DNA of 64,000 nucleotides from SZUA-265 sp965651905 (GCA_965651905.1 CBFGUG010000023.1:36725-100724), one strand, 5' to 3'. Positions 7,915 through 17,506 are shown, counted from the stretch's first letter. The notes: generated by a model not told the origin, from the letters alone. A program made the numbers and translations.

Positions 7915-9468
7915 ATGCGTTGGCTGCGGTATGAGGCCGCCTGCATGTCCGGCCCAGCTCCGCTCGTCCCAGCTTCCGCGCGCGGCGTCTCCTACGCGGC
8001 CTGCCTGGGCGCCGCAGCGGCCGCGGCCCTGATAGCTGGCTGGGGGTTTACGGTGGATGACGCACTCATCTCCACTCGCGTCGCGCACCATTTGGCAACG
8101 GGACACGGCTACCGCTTCAACCCGGGCGGGCCGGTCACCGACAGTGTGACGCCCCTCGGGTGGGCAGTATTGCTAGCGCCCCTTGCGACGGAGAGTACAT
8201 GGCAGGCTCTGTTGAACGCACGCTGGTTGGGCGCTGCGTGTCACCTGGCAAGCGCCGTGCTGCTCGGATACACGTTAGCCCGCGATCAGGTACGTGGGTC
8301 AGTCGTGGTAGGGATTGCGTTGCTAGTTGCGCTGTGCCTTCCCCTAGGAGCTTGGGCCAGCTCTGGGATGGAAACCCCGCTGATAACACTACTCACCACC
8401 TTCAGCCTGCTCGGCGGAGTCTCTGGATTCAGCTGCGCGGCTCTAGCGGCCGCGCTCCGCCCCGAGCTAGTTCCCTGGGCGCTCACCCTGGCGCTCAGCC
8501 AGAGCGCAGCCGGGCCGGCTCAGCGTCTCACTCGGGTGACGCTGGTGCTACTGCCTGCTGTGTTCGTGGCAGGACTCAGGCTGCAGCTCTTCGGTCACGC
8601 CGCGCCCCTGGCAGCGTTCGCGAAACCATCGGATGTGAGCCATGGGCTGAGCTACGTCGCAAGTGGCGTCGTCCTGACTGGCCTACCCCTGTTGCTGCTC
8701 GGGGCGCGTGCGTACCGAGTTGCAGACCGTTCGACCATCGCTCATGGGCTGGCCGTGGGCGCACACTTTTTGGCACTGATAGCCGCGGGTGGTGACTGGA
8801 TGGCGCTCTTCCGTCTGTTCGTTCCCGTGTTGCCTCTAGCGGCCTACGTAGGCGCCCGACTGATGAATCTGGAGCCCCCCATTTGGCGAGGGCTCAAACT
8901 CACCGTGGCGGCTACAGCGTGTATGCTGCTCCAACTCAGTCATGGGCAGGGCGCGCGCTCGGTGCTCGAGACTCGACGTCAGTTGATCGAACGAGCCCGG
9001 CCCGCGCTGGCGGAGGCGCGCGTGGTGGGAACGCTCGACGTCGGTTGGGTCGGCGCCTGTGGTGACTTCGAAGTGGTCGACTTTGCGGGAGTCACCGACC
9101 CCGAGGTGGCGCTCCTGCCGGGCGGGCACACGAGCAAACGCCTGCCGCCGGACTTTCTGTATCGACGTGACGTCGACACCCTAGCGCTGCTCACCAGCGC
9201 GACTACCGACGCGCGAGACTGGCCCCAGGTCAACCTCGCCCGCGTCGTGGAAGTGCGAGTCACTCAGCTTGCCGTCGCCTCCGACTTCACTCAGCGCGCC
9301 AGGGTCGAACTCGGACGGACGGGTCAGGACTACGTCATCGCTCGACGTGTCAGCGAACGATATGCGGAGTCTCTCGCCCGGGCCGCGACTCGGACTGTGC
9401 TCGCGGCCGATCAGCGCCACGACGATCCACGAACACAGAAAACTACCGGCTCGTTACCACCCAAGTGA
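7915..9468 (+). CDS. GT-C fold membrane glycosyltransferase (AftB-like)
   Basis: A 517-residue protein with about nine hydrophobic segments between residues 25 and 345 and a soluble C-terminal domain. After the first membrane segment stands FTVDDALISTR (Asp48-Asp49), the acidic pair of GT-C glycosyltransferases that use polyprenyl-linked sugars, followed by an NPGGPVTDSVTPLGW stretch typical of the arabinofuranosyltransferase AftB/mannosyltransferase relatives. The C-terminal domain (DVGWVGACGDFEVVDFAG) also resembles that group. It should act at the inner membrane, transferring a sugar to an envelope polymer. ATG 7945 is an alternative start. The donor and acceptor are unknown. Confidence 0.7.
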   Translation: MRWLRYEAACMSGPAPLVPASARGVSYAACLGAAAAAALIAGWGFTVDDALISTRVAHHLATGHGYRFNPGGPVTDSVTPLGWAVLLAPLATESTWQALLNARWLGAACHLASAVLLGYTLARDQVRGSVVVGIALLVALCLPLGAWASSGMETPLITLLTTFSLLGGVSGFSCAALAAALRPELVPWALTLALSQSAAGPAQRLTRVTLVLLPAVFVAGLRLQLFGHAAPLAAFAKPSDVSHGLSYVASGVVLTGLPLLLLGARAYRVADRSTIAHGLAVGAHFLALIAAGGDWMALFRLFVPVLPLAAYVGARLMNLEPPIWRGLKLTVAATACMLLQLSHGQGARSVLETRRQLIERARPALAEARVVGTLDVGWVGACGDFEVVDFAGVTDPEVALLPGGHTSKRLPPDFLYRRDVDTLALLTSATTDARDWPQVNLARVVEVRVTQLAVASDFTQRARVELGRTGQDYVIARRVSERYAESLARAATRTVLAADQRHDDPRTQKTTGSLPPK

Positions 9469-9606
9469 GCGCCTTCCGCGGTTTCCAAGCGTTTCGATGC
9501 CAAGCAGTCCACGCATCGCGACCCTACTTCGACTGAGCGATGTCGAGTTTGGCTTCGCGCTGCTGGGGCTTCCCGTCTCCCACAACCTTGTCTAGACTCC
9601 CGCGCC

Positions 9607-10218
9607 ATGAAACAGCCCACGCTCGTCATCATCGCTTCCTCAATCGCCGCTGCTAGCCTGGCCGCCTGTGGGCCGAGTTACGAACCCGACCGTGTCATGA
9701 CGCCGGAAGAACGCCTGCAGGAGCAGGAGCGTCTGGCCTACGAGGCCGAGTTGGAGCGCGAAAAGAGCGGCGACTACTCGGAAGTGGACCTCGAAGATGA
9801 AGAAGAGGTCAAAGCATTCGACGAAAAACAGGGCGAGCTCGAGGTACGTCGCGCCACCCTCTCTGCAGCAACCTGCCCCGACACACAAGAGAAGGCACCC
9901 AAGGGCGTGGGTGAGGTGACCATCACGTTCAAGAGTGACGGCACCGTTCAAGAAACCTCGCTCAACTCTCCGTTCGCCGGATCGTCCCTCGAGGAGTGCG
10001 TGTTGATGGCTTACAACAACATCATCGTGCCGCCCTTCAACGAAGCGTCGCACACGATCACGTGGAAGGTCGACCTGACGGGCAAGAAGGAAGACTTGAT
10101 GCCCAAAGAAGACGACGCGGTGGCGGAAGCACTCAGTGGTGGCAAAAAGAAGGCCCCCGAGTGTAAGGACGGCAAAGACAAAGACGCCAAGCCCTGCAAC
10201 GCGGCAGCCGCGGAATAA
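9607..10218 (+). CDS. lipoprotein with TonB C-terminal/AgmX-like domain
   Basis: The signal peptide ends in a good lipobox, LAAC (Cys21). Residues 30-85 are strongly acidic and helical with coiled-coil character (LEREKSGDYSEVDLEDEEEV). Residues about 100-160 contain VGEVTITFKSDGTVQ and later IIVPPFNEASHTITWKVDL, the strand-helix-strand pattern of the TonB C-terminal/AgmX-PglI domain common in myxobacterial envelope proteins. The tail is Lys/Asp-rich. I infer a role in protein-protein contact in the periplasm, perhaps with gliding or secretion machinery, but no partner is encoded beside it. Confidence 0.7.
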   Translation: MKQPTLVIIASSIAAASLAACGPSYEPDRVMTPEERLQEQERLAYEAELEREKSGDYSEVDLEDEEEVKAFDEKQGELEVRRATLSAATCPDTQEKAPKGVGEVTITFKSDGTVQETSLNSPFAGSSLEECVLMAYNNIIVPPFNEASHTITWKVDLTGKKEDLMPKEDDAVAEALSGGKKKAPECKDGKDKDAKPCNAAAAE

Positions 10219-10243
10219 AAGAAGAAGAAGTACGGGGGGGCTG

Positions 10244-10270
10244 GTCGCGTGCGACGTCGTCGCACGCGAC
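10244..10270. terminator. perfect 12-bp inverted repeat, probable bidirectional terminator
   Basis: GTCGCGTGCGAC, a three-base loop GTC, then GTCGCACGCGAC form a perfect stem between the convergent ends of the lipoprotein gene (10218) and the small membrane gene (10320). There is no T-run on either side, so this is either a rho-assisted stop or a plain transcript-end hairpin. Confidence 0.6.
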
Positions 10271-10319
10271 ACATCAGGGGGGTCGACGCGAGGGCCGTAG
10301 TTCCGCGTCGTGCAGGGGC

Positions 10320-10538
10320 TTAGAGCATCCAGACGCCGCACACGGCGAGCACAGCGGCCACGCCGATCGACGCCACAGCCGCCACCTCCCAGATGACGTG
10401 CTGCCGATCGGAACGCGCGGGCTCGTCGATGCCGCGCAATTGAATCGAAGCAAAGCGACTGGCGGCTCGCTGCATTCGTCGCCCGTTGAGGGCCAAGTTC
10501 GCGGCCTGGAGCGCTGGGTCGAGCGGATCCGGATTCAT
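10320..10538 (-). CDS. small tail-anchored membrane protein, hypothetical
   Basis: A 72-residue product: a polar N-terminal half (NPDPLDPALQAANLALNGRR), an amphipathic stretch, and one membrane segment at the C-terminus (about residues 50-70, IWEVAAVASIGVAAVLAV). This tail-anchor topology is non-random for the composition here and supports a real gene. The ATG start has a weak purine-rich upstream stretch. It is convergent with the lipoprotein gene and lies downstream, on the other strand, of a hairpin. No family was recognised. Confidence 0.5.
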   Translation of the reverse strand: MNPDPLDPALQAANLALNGRRMQRAASRFASIQLRGIDEPARSDRQHVIWEVAAVASIGVAAVLAVCGVWML

Positions 10539-10685
10539 GAACCGCGATCTCTACCGAAGCATGTTCCGCTTGTCGAGGGGCTCGACCACCGCCCCCAGAC
10601 TGGACCTCGACCAAACTGGTACGCCCCGTTTCCCCGCCTGCCAGACGTTGCTAACACGTCGATACTACAGCGTTCTTCGGCGGTT

Positions 10686-12173
10686 TCAGCCACGCTCCCC
10701 AGGCCCGGACACGCCTGCGCCCCCACCACGACCTGGCGTCTGGGTTTCGACGCCTAGCGTCATCGGCATCGGCGGCGTGGACTGGTGGGTGCCATGCTGC
10801 CGATCCTGGCCTGCGGCTGTCGCTAGGGCGCGCTTGGGGATCAGACTGGCCTGCCCCGGGTGGACTGCTGGTTGCTCTGCGCTCGAGCGTCCAGCCTCGG
10901 CGCGCTGTTCACGCTTTCGCGCGACGATGGCACGTTGCAATGCCTGCGACATAGCGGGCTCGAAGGCAATCAAGTCCCCTGTGTCGACCAAGTTTACGTC
11001 ACTGTCGTCGAAGCCGCCCACCAACACCAGGGCCACCCTGCCCCGTACGCGAATCGGCAACAGCAGCCACTGGGCGTTACCGCGCGCCGCGAGCAGCTCA
11101 TGCAGCTTTGGGTCGGTCTCCGCCAGATTCGTCAGGAGCCAGCGTCCGCTGCGCGCCACCTCCTGCAGAGTTGGATGGCTGGCAAGACCGTGCTCAGAAC
11201 CGTCAGCGGCAACTGAACCCAAGCCGCGATGCTCTCTCAACTGTACTCCCGTTCGGTGCAAGGTAAACAGTGCGCAGCGATCGAAGTACTGGGCAGCGTA
11301 GTCGAAGTAGATGGGCAACAGCTCGTCTACGCCCGTTGCCTCAGTCAGATCTTTGGTCGCCTCGGCTGCCGTGTACGGCCCGCGATGTCGAGGCCGCCGC
11401 CCACGAGCGACGGCAGGTGGCGCGGGCGCTTCTGCGTGAGACGGTGAACCAGGCTCCGACCAGGCTGGCGCGGGAGCCGCCGCGGGCCGTGTCTGCTGAA
11501 CGGGATTTCGGCTGGACGCGCTCGTAAACCTGGGCACCACAGGCGGTGCGGGTGCCGTTTCGGCGCTCAGCTGAGCTTCTGTCGGAGTATCACCGTCATC
11601 CCACAGCCGCGGAAACCCGACAGGCGCAATCGACGGTGGCTGCGGAAGCCTCGAGAAACTCGGACCATCCAAAAGTGGACTGGCGGGAATGGTGTTCGGT
11701 GGCGTTTTTCCTTCCAGACGGGCAAGCGCCTTTTGCACCCGCGGCTCCAAGGGTTGGGCGTAGTCCCGGGCCAACGCTTGCTTCACACGCGGAGTCAGCG
11801 CCAGCAGTACTCGAATCTTTACACCCAACGTTTCGCTCAACTGCAACACGTCACCAGCGTCGGGTGGTCCACCAGCGATGATCGTGAAAGTATCGCCGTC
11901 GAGGCGGTATGGGTAGATGCCCATGCTGCTCGCGGTCTCCCTCGGCAGCAACTCGATCGCTTGGGCCGATCCATACGGCAGTTCGCCCAGCGGCGCGGGC
12001 GCCAACGCGTGAGCACGACACAACGCACGCGCCGCGCCTCGTTCGTCAATCGCACGGGCGTCGAGCAGATTCGTGACCAGATCTCCCCCGTAGAGCTCCT
12101 GTCGAGCAGAGGCCCGCTCCAGCTCCTCGGGTGTCGCCACCTGCTCCTCGATCAGTGCCCGTCGAAAATCCAT
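10686..12173 (-). CDS. MshEN/GspE-N domain protein with GAF-like domain, no ATPase
   Basis: A 495-residue protein. Residues about 1-145 match the N-terminal domain of type II secretion/type IV pilus ATPases (GspE/MshE): GDLVTNLLDARAIDE, later LLPRETASSMGIYPYR and FTIIAGGPPD. No Walker A or secretion ATPase core follows. Instead there is a Pro/Ala-rich linker (about 155-270), then a GAF-like alpha/beta domain (about 275-430) and a disordered Pro/Gly tail. In MshE this N-domain can bind cyclic-di-GMP, so this could be a regulator or adaptor for a pilus or secretion system, but that is inference. It is 73 bp downstream of mgtE on the same strand. Confidence 0.6.
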   Translation of the reverse strand: MDFRRALIEEQVATPEELERASARQELYGGDLVTNLLDARAIDERGAARALCRAHALAPAPLGELPYGSAQAIELLPRETASSMGIYPYRLDGDTFTIIAGGPPDAGDVLQLSETLGVKIRVLLALTPRVKQALARDYAQPLEPRVQKALARLEGKTPPNTIPASPLLDGPSFSRLPQPPSIAPVGFPRLWDDGDTPTEAQLSAETAPAPPVVPRFTSASSRNPVQQTRPAAAPAPAWSEPGSPSHAEAPAPPAVARGRRPRHRGPYTAAEATKDLTEATGVDELLPIYFDYAAQYFDRCALFTLHRTGVQLREHRGLGSVAADGSEHGLASHPTLQEVARSGRWLLTNLAETDPKLHELLAARGNAQWLLLPIRVRGRVALVLVGGFDDSDVNLVDTGDLIAFEPAMSQALQRAIVARKREQRAEAGRSSAEQPAVHPGQASLIPKRALATAAGQDRQHGTHQSTPPMPMTLGVETQTPGRGGGAGVSGPGERG

Positions 12174-12246
12174 CCGCCGCCGTCCGGCCTCACAGCATAA
12201 TGGACTTCGCGCGCTTGACCAGCGTCCCTTGCGTGGGCACCCGCGT

Positions 12247-13623
12247 TCAGCCGGGCGCCGCCGCGGCCAGCGCTTCCAACATCATGCGCGCGAACGTCAG
12301 ATACACCACGATACCCAAGACGTCGACCACACTGGCGATGAACGGGGCGGAGCTCGTCGCCGGGTCGATTCCGAGGCGATGTAGCAAAATAGGCATCATC
12401 CCCCCCAGCACGCATCCCAAAATCACGATGGAGACGATGGTAGCGCCCACCATGATGGCGAACTCCAGCCCATCGCCCGCCAGCCAAGAGCGACCCACGC
12501 CCAGCGCCGCCAACAGCGCACCCAAAGTCACGCCTTGAAGAGCTTCGCGCAACAGTACCTTCCACCAGTCGCGAACTTCGATATCTCCGACTGCCAGGCC
12601 CCGAATGATCAGGGTCGACGACTGTGAGCCCGAGTTGCCTCCCGCGGAGATCAGCAGGGGTAGGTAGATAGCCAGCTGAGTGACGCTGGCGAGTTCCAGC
12701 TCGAACGCGGCTAATGTTTGAGTGGTGAGAAACCCTCCGATGAAGAGCACGAACAGCCAAGGAGCGCGCTTGCCCAGGAACTCGAAAAAGGTCGTGTCGA
12801 AGTAGCCATCGCGCAGTGGCCCGACAGCGGCCATCTTGTGCACGTCCTCGTTTTGCTCTTCCGTCAGCACGTCGAGAATGTCGTCTGCGGTGATGACGCC
12901 GAGCAGCTCACCGCTATTGGCCACCACGGGCAACGCGCTGAGATCGTACTTCGCCAGCTTGCTGGCGACGTCTTCCTGGTCGAGTTCTGGCGGGACGCTG
13001 ATGATGTGCTGGCTCATCACATCTGGCACGCGGTCTTGCGGACTCGCGAGCAGCATGCGCTTGAGTGGCAAGACGCCGAGCAGGTGTTCTCGGGCGTCAG
13101 TGACGAACAACACGTCGATGGTTTCCGCGTCTTCCGCGGACTGGCGCAGCACTTCGATCGCTTGACCGATCGTCATTTCGAGCCGGATCCCGATGTAATC
13201 TGTCGTCATCAGACCGCCGGCCGAGGTTTCGGGCCACTGCTGCAGCTCCTGCACCTCTTCGGCAGCTTCTGGATCGCGAACTTCGATTTCGCGCAGAATC
13301 GGGTCGCTCAGATCCGACGGGATGACGGAGAGAAAGTCCGCGCGATCGTCAGCGTCCATTTCAACCGCCAGTTCGGCGGTCGTGTGGGCACCCAGGGTTT
13401 GCGCCAGTTCTTCCTGGCGGTCTTCGTCGAGCCGCTCGAAGACCTGGGCCGCATAGTCACGCGGCAGCTCCATGAGCAGCTCGCCAGCCCGCTCCCTACC
13501 GAGATCGTCTACGATATCGGCTAGGTCTTCCGGGTGGATCTCGTCGAGCAGTTCCCGAACTTCGGCGGGATTTTCCTCGATGAGCGTCCGCAGCTCGGGA
13601 CCGATGAGCTGAGCCAGGCGCAT
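12247..13623 (-). CDS. mgtE: magnesium transporter MgtE
   Basis: Starting at ATG 13623, the 458-residue protein has the standard MgtE order. An N-terminal helical superhelical domain comes first (LLDEIHPEDLADIVDDLGRE and following), then two CBS domains (about residues 140-265, with VLPLKRMLLASPQDRV and LPVVANSGELLGVITADDI). The connecting helix and five membrane segments follow, including the pore sequence SAGGNSGSQSSTLIIRGLA. The enzyme is a magnesium-gated channel in the inner membrane; the acidic cytosolic face closes it when magnesium is high. The upstream extension of the frame is not needed. The family assignment is secure. Confidence 0.93.
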   Translation of the reverse strand: MRLAQLIGPELRTLIEENPAEVRELLDEIHPEDLADIVDDLGRERAGELLMELPRDYAAQVFERLDEDRQEELAQTLGAHTTAELAVEMDADDRADFLSVIPSDLSDPILREIEVRDPEAAEEVQELQQWPETSAGGLMTTDYIGIRLEMTIGQAIEVLRQSAEDAETIDVLFVTDAREHLLGVLPLKRMLLASPQDRVPDVMSQHIISVPPELDQEDVASKLAKYDLSALPVVANSGELLGVITADDILDVLTEEQNEDVHKMAAVGPLRDGYFDTTFFEFLGKRAPWLFVLFIGGFLTTQTLAAFELELASVTQLAIYLPLLISAGGNSGSQSSTLIIRGLAVGDIEVRDWWKVLLREALQGVTLGALLAALGVGRSWLAGDGLEFAIMVGATIVSIVILGCVLGGMMPILLHRLGIDPATSSAPFIASVVDVLGIVVYLTFARMMLEALAAAAPG

Positions 13624-13755
13624 GGGCGAGCGCTTAGCACATTCACCCTGGGGTGAGGGAGATCCCAAAAGCGTCGCGCTGCAGATGCAACGCCCACGTG
13701 ACGGACCAGCCCCGAGGCGCGCCTGTCGAAGCCCGTCCTATCCGATGATGTCGCT

Positions 13756-14553
13756 TCAGTTCACCAAGAACCACTTGACCCCTGGCTTGATTTCCATGTG
13801 CCAGTGGTCGGAGTGGGGCTCGTCGAAGTGGGGCGAGAGCATGTAGTGGAAGATGCGCTGGTCAGCGACTTCACAAATGATGCTCATCAGTTCGCGACCA
13901 CGACGTCCAATCAACTTGCGGGCGCCCGTGCCGCAGGTCTTGGCGCCGATCGAACTCGTCCAGTGTGGACCCACACTGAGCCACTCGCCATTGCGCTTCT
14001 TCATGGCACCGAGATCGATCGCGAGGCCACCAGGGTGGCGGAACCGCGGCTTGCCCGTTTCTCGCCCCTGCATGCGGTACATCGTGAAGTGCATCACTTC
14101 GACGATGTCGTGTTGCGCGAGAATGCGGCACAGGTCGTCCAAAGCCAGCGCCAGGCGCGCGTCGAGGATATTGAAGATGGTCGTCTCCCATTCGCGCTCG
14201 GGGAGGCTGGAGCGAATGAGCACTCCCGACAACTCCCCCGTCAGGCGCACGGGCTCTCGGACGCTCGGGATCTTGTCGCGAACGCGCTTGTACGGGATGC
14301 CCCTGCGATCGAGTTCACGCAGAGCCTCGCGGTTACTCATGTTCGCGTAGCGGTAGGCGGGTGTGATCTCATATGAGACTTCCTTCGCCATGCCGAGGTA
14401 CTTGTTGCGGGCCTCGCTGCGCTGTGGAGCAAACGCGACCGCGGCCCACACCAGCAGCAGCGCCGCGTACCTGCAGACTCGGGAGGGGGAACGACTGCTC
14501 ACGACAGCTCGCTCGGGAACCAAGAACGATGTGACTGGCTGGAACGGACTCAC
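13756..14553 (-). CDS. secreted LAS/M15-type zinc peptidase-like protein (extensin-C/DUF882 style)
   Basis: A 265-residue protein with a signal peptide or anchor in residues 28-48. The zinc-site pattern of LAS (M15/extensin-like) peptidases is present. His173-Pro-Gly-Gly-Leu-Ala-Ile-Asp180 gives the H-x6-D pair, and His250-Trp-His252 near the end gives the HxH pair (SDHWHMEI). Such enzymes cleave peptidoglycan stem peptides or similar peptides in the periplasm. The long N-terminal section (50-150) is not recognised. It is divergent from the fibro-slime gene. The catalytic role is a reasonable inference, as the metal ligands are in place. Confidence 0.65.
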   Translation of the reverse strand: MSPFQPVTSFLVPERAVVSSRSPSRVCRYAALLLVWAAVAFAPQRSEARNKYLGMAKEVSYEITPAYRYANMSNREALRELDRRGIPYKRVRDKIPSVREPVRLTGELSGVLIRSSLPEREWETTIFNILDARLALALDDLCRILAQHDIVEVMHFTMYRMQGRETGKPRFRHPGGLAIDLGAMKKRNGEWLSVGPHWTSSIGAKTCGTGARKLIGRRGRELMSIICEVADQRIFHYMLSPHFDEPHSDHWHMEIKPGVKWFLVN

Positions 14554-14900
14554 GGGGGCCCAATGTAGCGGGCCTAGGAGAAAATCAAACTATTGTGTCA
14601 CCGCGGTGAAACGATGCTCGCGCTGGCGGTCGACGTCGGTCGCTGCTACCTCTGCGATCTTGCGCCGAATCGCCTGGAGCGCTCGACACGACTGCAAACG
14701 ACGACTCGCCGACCGTACTGAACGTTTCCACCGTGGGGCGAGAGGGCAAACATCCGGCAGCCTTTCGATGCGGGCGCAGGGTTTTGCGCCCGAAACCCCG
14801 GCCGTCTTGCTTCACACTAAATCCACGTCCACGGTGGTAGCCAACTCGCCGTCCGCATCGCAACCACCGATCACCCGCACGACGCCATCACTCGCCGAGG
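14554..14900. other. divergent intergenic region with an 8-bp hairpin
   Basis: This 347 bp region lies between two divergent starts (14553 and 14901). It contains CGGGCGCA, a six-base loop, then TGCGCCCG at 14771-14792, a perfect stem without a T-run. A 40-codon frame on the minus strand (14812-14934) ends here and overlaps the fibro-slime start, but I do not call it a gene. Otherwise I see nothing. Confidence 0.45.
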
Positions 14901-17408
14901 GTGGCTGACGTGCGCGATATCCAGGTGCAAACATTCATGATGATACTTCGCAACCCGGGCCGTTACCCGAAAGCCCTCCCCTCCGACACCCTTCGCTCTG
15001 GCGAAGCTCCGCTGGCGCGTTACTTCTGCCTCGCACTGAGCCTCACGCTCGGATCTGTCGCATGCAGCACGGATGACGGAAACTCGAGCACTCGAGACTC
15101 CGTGGTCGGCGACGGCAGCAACGGCCAAGGCACGGGTGACGGATCAGGCGACGGAATGGGTGGTGACGACCCTGGCAGTGGTAGCTCGTCACCCGCGGGC
15201 ACCAACAACCAAGAAACGGTCACCATCGGCCAAGGTGAAAACGGCGATGGTTTCGTCACGGAGGGCGGGGACGCACTCATCGTCGGCGGAGAGATCGCCC
15301 CAGACTGCGGTGACGGCAAGGTAAGCGACGCGGAAGCCTGCGACGATGGCGGAAACGAATCGGGCGATGGCTGCTCTGCGGACTGCAATTCGGTAGAGGC
15401 CGGCTACATCTGCGCAGGCGGCACGTTGTGCACGCTTACGGATTTCTGCGGCGATGGGCGCGTCTCGGGGGCAGAAACCTGCGACGACGGCAATAGCGAG
15501 TCGGGCGACGGGTGTACAGGCACCTGCGGTGTCGAGTCAGGTTACGCGTGTACGGTTCCTGGTGAACCCTGTGTCTACACCGTGGCGTGCGGCGATGGCA
15601 CCGCCAACGGTGAAGAAGAGTGCGACGACCTGAACACCCGCAGCGGCGACGGCTGCAGTGACACGTGCACGCTGGAACTCGGCTGGACCTGTTCTGCACC
15701 AGGGGCGGCCTGCATCGAGAACTGTGGCGACGGCATGGTGGTCGGATTCGAAACCTGTGACGATGGCAACACCGAGCCCGGCGATGGCTGTAGTGCAACG
15801 TGCAATCGCGAGCTGGGGTTCGCTTGCGAAAACGGAAGCTGCCACCCCACCGAGTGCGGCGACGGCGTGGCCGAGGGTGACGAAGCCTGCGACGATGGCA
15901 ACGACCTGATCACGGGCGATGGCTGTTCTCCTGGTTGCCGACTCGAACCCAACTGTGATTCGGCGGACGGAACCTGCACGTCCAACTGCGGTGACGGCCT
16001 TCTGCTACCCGCCGACAACGAAGAATGCGACGATGGCAACAGCACCGACGGCGATGGCTGCAGCGCAAACTGCGAGATCGAAGATGGCTTCGTGTGCGAC
16101 ATCGTCAGCGAGGCGAATACGGGGGTGCTCGAACTGCCGATCGTGTACCGAGACTTCATCGGTGTGGGCGACCAGAGTAAACCCGACGAGTACATGCCCG
16201 ACGGGCACCCCGACTTCGAAAACCCGGAGTACTCCCAAAACGGTGGGGACGAAAAGGACGACGACGGCTCCCCGGGCCTGGTCGAAGTGCAATTGGGCGA
16301 TGACGGCAAGCCCGTCTACGCGGGCAACACCTTTCAGAACAACGGGGAAGCCTTGTTCAACGAGTGGTATCGCCCCGCCGACAGTAACCGACCGATTCTG
16401 GGCACCCTACAGCTGTTCGAAGACGACCCCGGAACGTTCATTTACAGCAATTCATTCTTCTTCCCGATCGACGGTCTCGGCTGGGTCGGGTTGGGTGACG
16501 AGCCCGCACGCATGGCGGACTGGTTCGACCAAGGCTGCTGGGATCCTAAGAGTGGCACCCACGTCAACGACGTCGACCCGGAAGACGGTGAGGTCGACAC
16601 ACACAACTACAGCTTCACCAGTGAGGTCCGCTATTGGTTCGAATTCCAAGGCGGCGAGGAGCTGGTGTTCCGCGGTGATGACGACGTGTGGGTGTTCATC
16701 AAGGGTCGTCTCGTAGCAGACCTCGGTGGTGTTCACTTACCGCGCGGCGCCGATGTGTGCGGCAACACCTGGCTGGAAGACGGCACGGAGGAGCAACCTG
16801 CGTGCGCGGGCCTTTCCGCCGACACCGAGGATCTGTCTGGACAACCACTTGGTCTGGTCGAGGGCAACGTCTACGAAGCAGTGGTGTTCCAAGCTGAACG
16901 CCACACCTGCCAATCGAACTACAAGTTGACCCTCTCCGGGTTTGCACAGCGTAGCTCGGTGTGTGGTAGCGTTTGCGGCGACGGCATCGTGGCGGGCAAC
17001 GAACGTTGCGATGACGGCGAAAACAACGGCGCAGGCTACGGCTTCTGCAAGAGCGACTGCACGCCCGGCCCCCGCTGCGGCGACGGTGTGCTCAACGGCG
17101 ACGAGGAATGCGACAACGGCCTGAACCTCGACGGCTATTACGCCGAAGACGGCGACTGCGCTCCCGGCTGCGTTTATCCACCGTACTGCGGTGACGGCGA
17201 GCCCAACCCGAGTTTCGGCGAAGAGTGCGACCTCGGTACGGACGGCAACACGGGCGAATACGATGGTTGCGCCGCAACCTGTGTGCTCGGCCCGCGCTGC
17301 GGCGACGGCTTCACGGACGAGGGGGAGGAGTGTGACGACGGCAACCGCGCCAACAACGACGGCTGCGACGTCGGTTGCAACAAAGAGAAAATCCGCATCG
17401 CGCGCTGA
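14901..17408 (+). CDS. lipoprotein with ten myxobacterial Cys-rich repeats flanking a fibro-slime domain
   Basis: An 835-residue protein. The hydrophobic segment 41-54 ends at Cys55 (SVACS), a probable lipoprotein site. A Gly/Asp/Ser linker leads to six CGDG...CDDGN...GDGC..C repeats (residues about 136-405, TIGR02232-like). A fibro-slime domain follows (about 410-690; hallmarks WFEFQGGEELVFRGDDDVWVF... and the late NYKLTLSGF), and then four more Cys-rich repeats to the end. Fibro-slime domains are carbohydrate-binding-like (PA14-related) and the repeats probably bind calcium or are disulfide-locked, so a surface adhesin or matrix protein is likely. The GTG at 14901 is used here; ATG 14937 is an alternative that would shorten the n-region. 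Confidence 0.85.
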   Translation: MADVRDIQVQTFMMILRNPGRYPKALPSDTLRSGEAPLARYFCLALSLTLGSVACSTDDGNSSTRDSVVGDGSNGQGTGDGSGDGMGGDDPGSGSSSPAGTNNQETVTIGQGENGDGFVTEGGDALIVGGEIAPDCGDGKVSDAEACDDGGNESGDGCSADCNSVEAGYICAGGTLCTLTDFCGDGRVSGAETCDDGNSESGDGCTGTCGVESGYACTVPGEPCVYTVACGDGTANGEEECDDLNTRSGDGCSDTCTLELGWTCSAPGAACIENCGDGMVVGFETCDDGNTEPGDGCSATCNRELGFACENGSCHPTECGDGVAEGDEACDDGNDLITGDGCSPGCRLEPNCDSADGTCTSNCGDGLLLPADNEECDDGNSTDGDGCSANCEIEDGFVCDIVSEANTGVLELPIVYRDFIGVGDQSKPDEYMPDGHPDFENPEYSQNGGDEKDDDGSPGLVEVQLGDDGKPVYAGNTFQNNGEALFNEWYRPADSNRPILGTLQLFEDDPGTFIYSNSFFFPIDGLGWVGLGDEPARMADWFDQGCWDPKSGTHVNDVDPEDGEVDTHNYSFTSEVRYWFEFQGGEELVFRGDDDVWVFIKGRLVADLGGVHLPRGADVCGNTWLEDGTEEQPACAGLSADTEDLSGQPLGLVEGNVYEAVVFQAERHTCQSNYKLTLSGFAQRSSVCGSVCGDGIVAGNERCDDGENNGAGYGFCKSDCTPGPRCGDGVLNGDEECDNGLNLDGYYAEDGDCAPGCVYPPYCGDGEPNPSFGEECDLGTDGNTGEYDGCAATCVLGPRCGDGFTDEGEECDDGNRANNDGCDVGCNKEKIRIAR

Positions 17409-17474
17409 AGAGCAGCCAGAACACTCCAGCGCGTGGGATGACCTACGTACGTGTGGCCCTCCGTATCTGGCAGC

Positions 17475-17506
17475 AGAGCCCCCGACCTGCACGGTTCGGG
17501 GGCTCT
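17475..17506. terminator. hairpin between convergent genes
   Basis: AGAGCCCCCGA and TCGGGGGCTCT form a perfect 11-bp stem with a 10-base loop, between the end of the fibro-slime gene and the end of recA. It can serve both directions. The flanks are only slightly T-rich. Confidence 0.75.

Noticed and set aside
14812..14934. 40-codon minus-strand frame in the spacer before the fibro-slime gene
   Set aside because: It has plausible composition (DGVVRVIGGCDADGELATT) but no ribosome site, overlaps the fibro-slime start and shows no family similarity.
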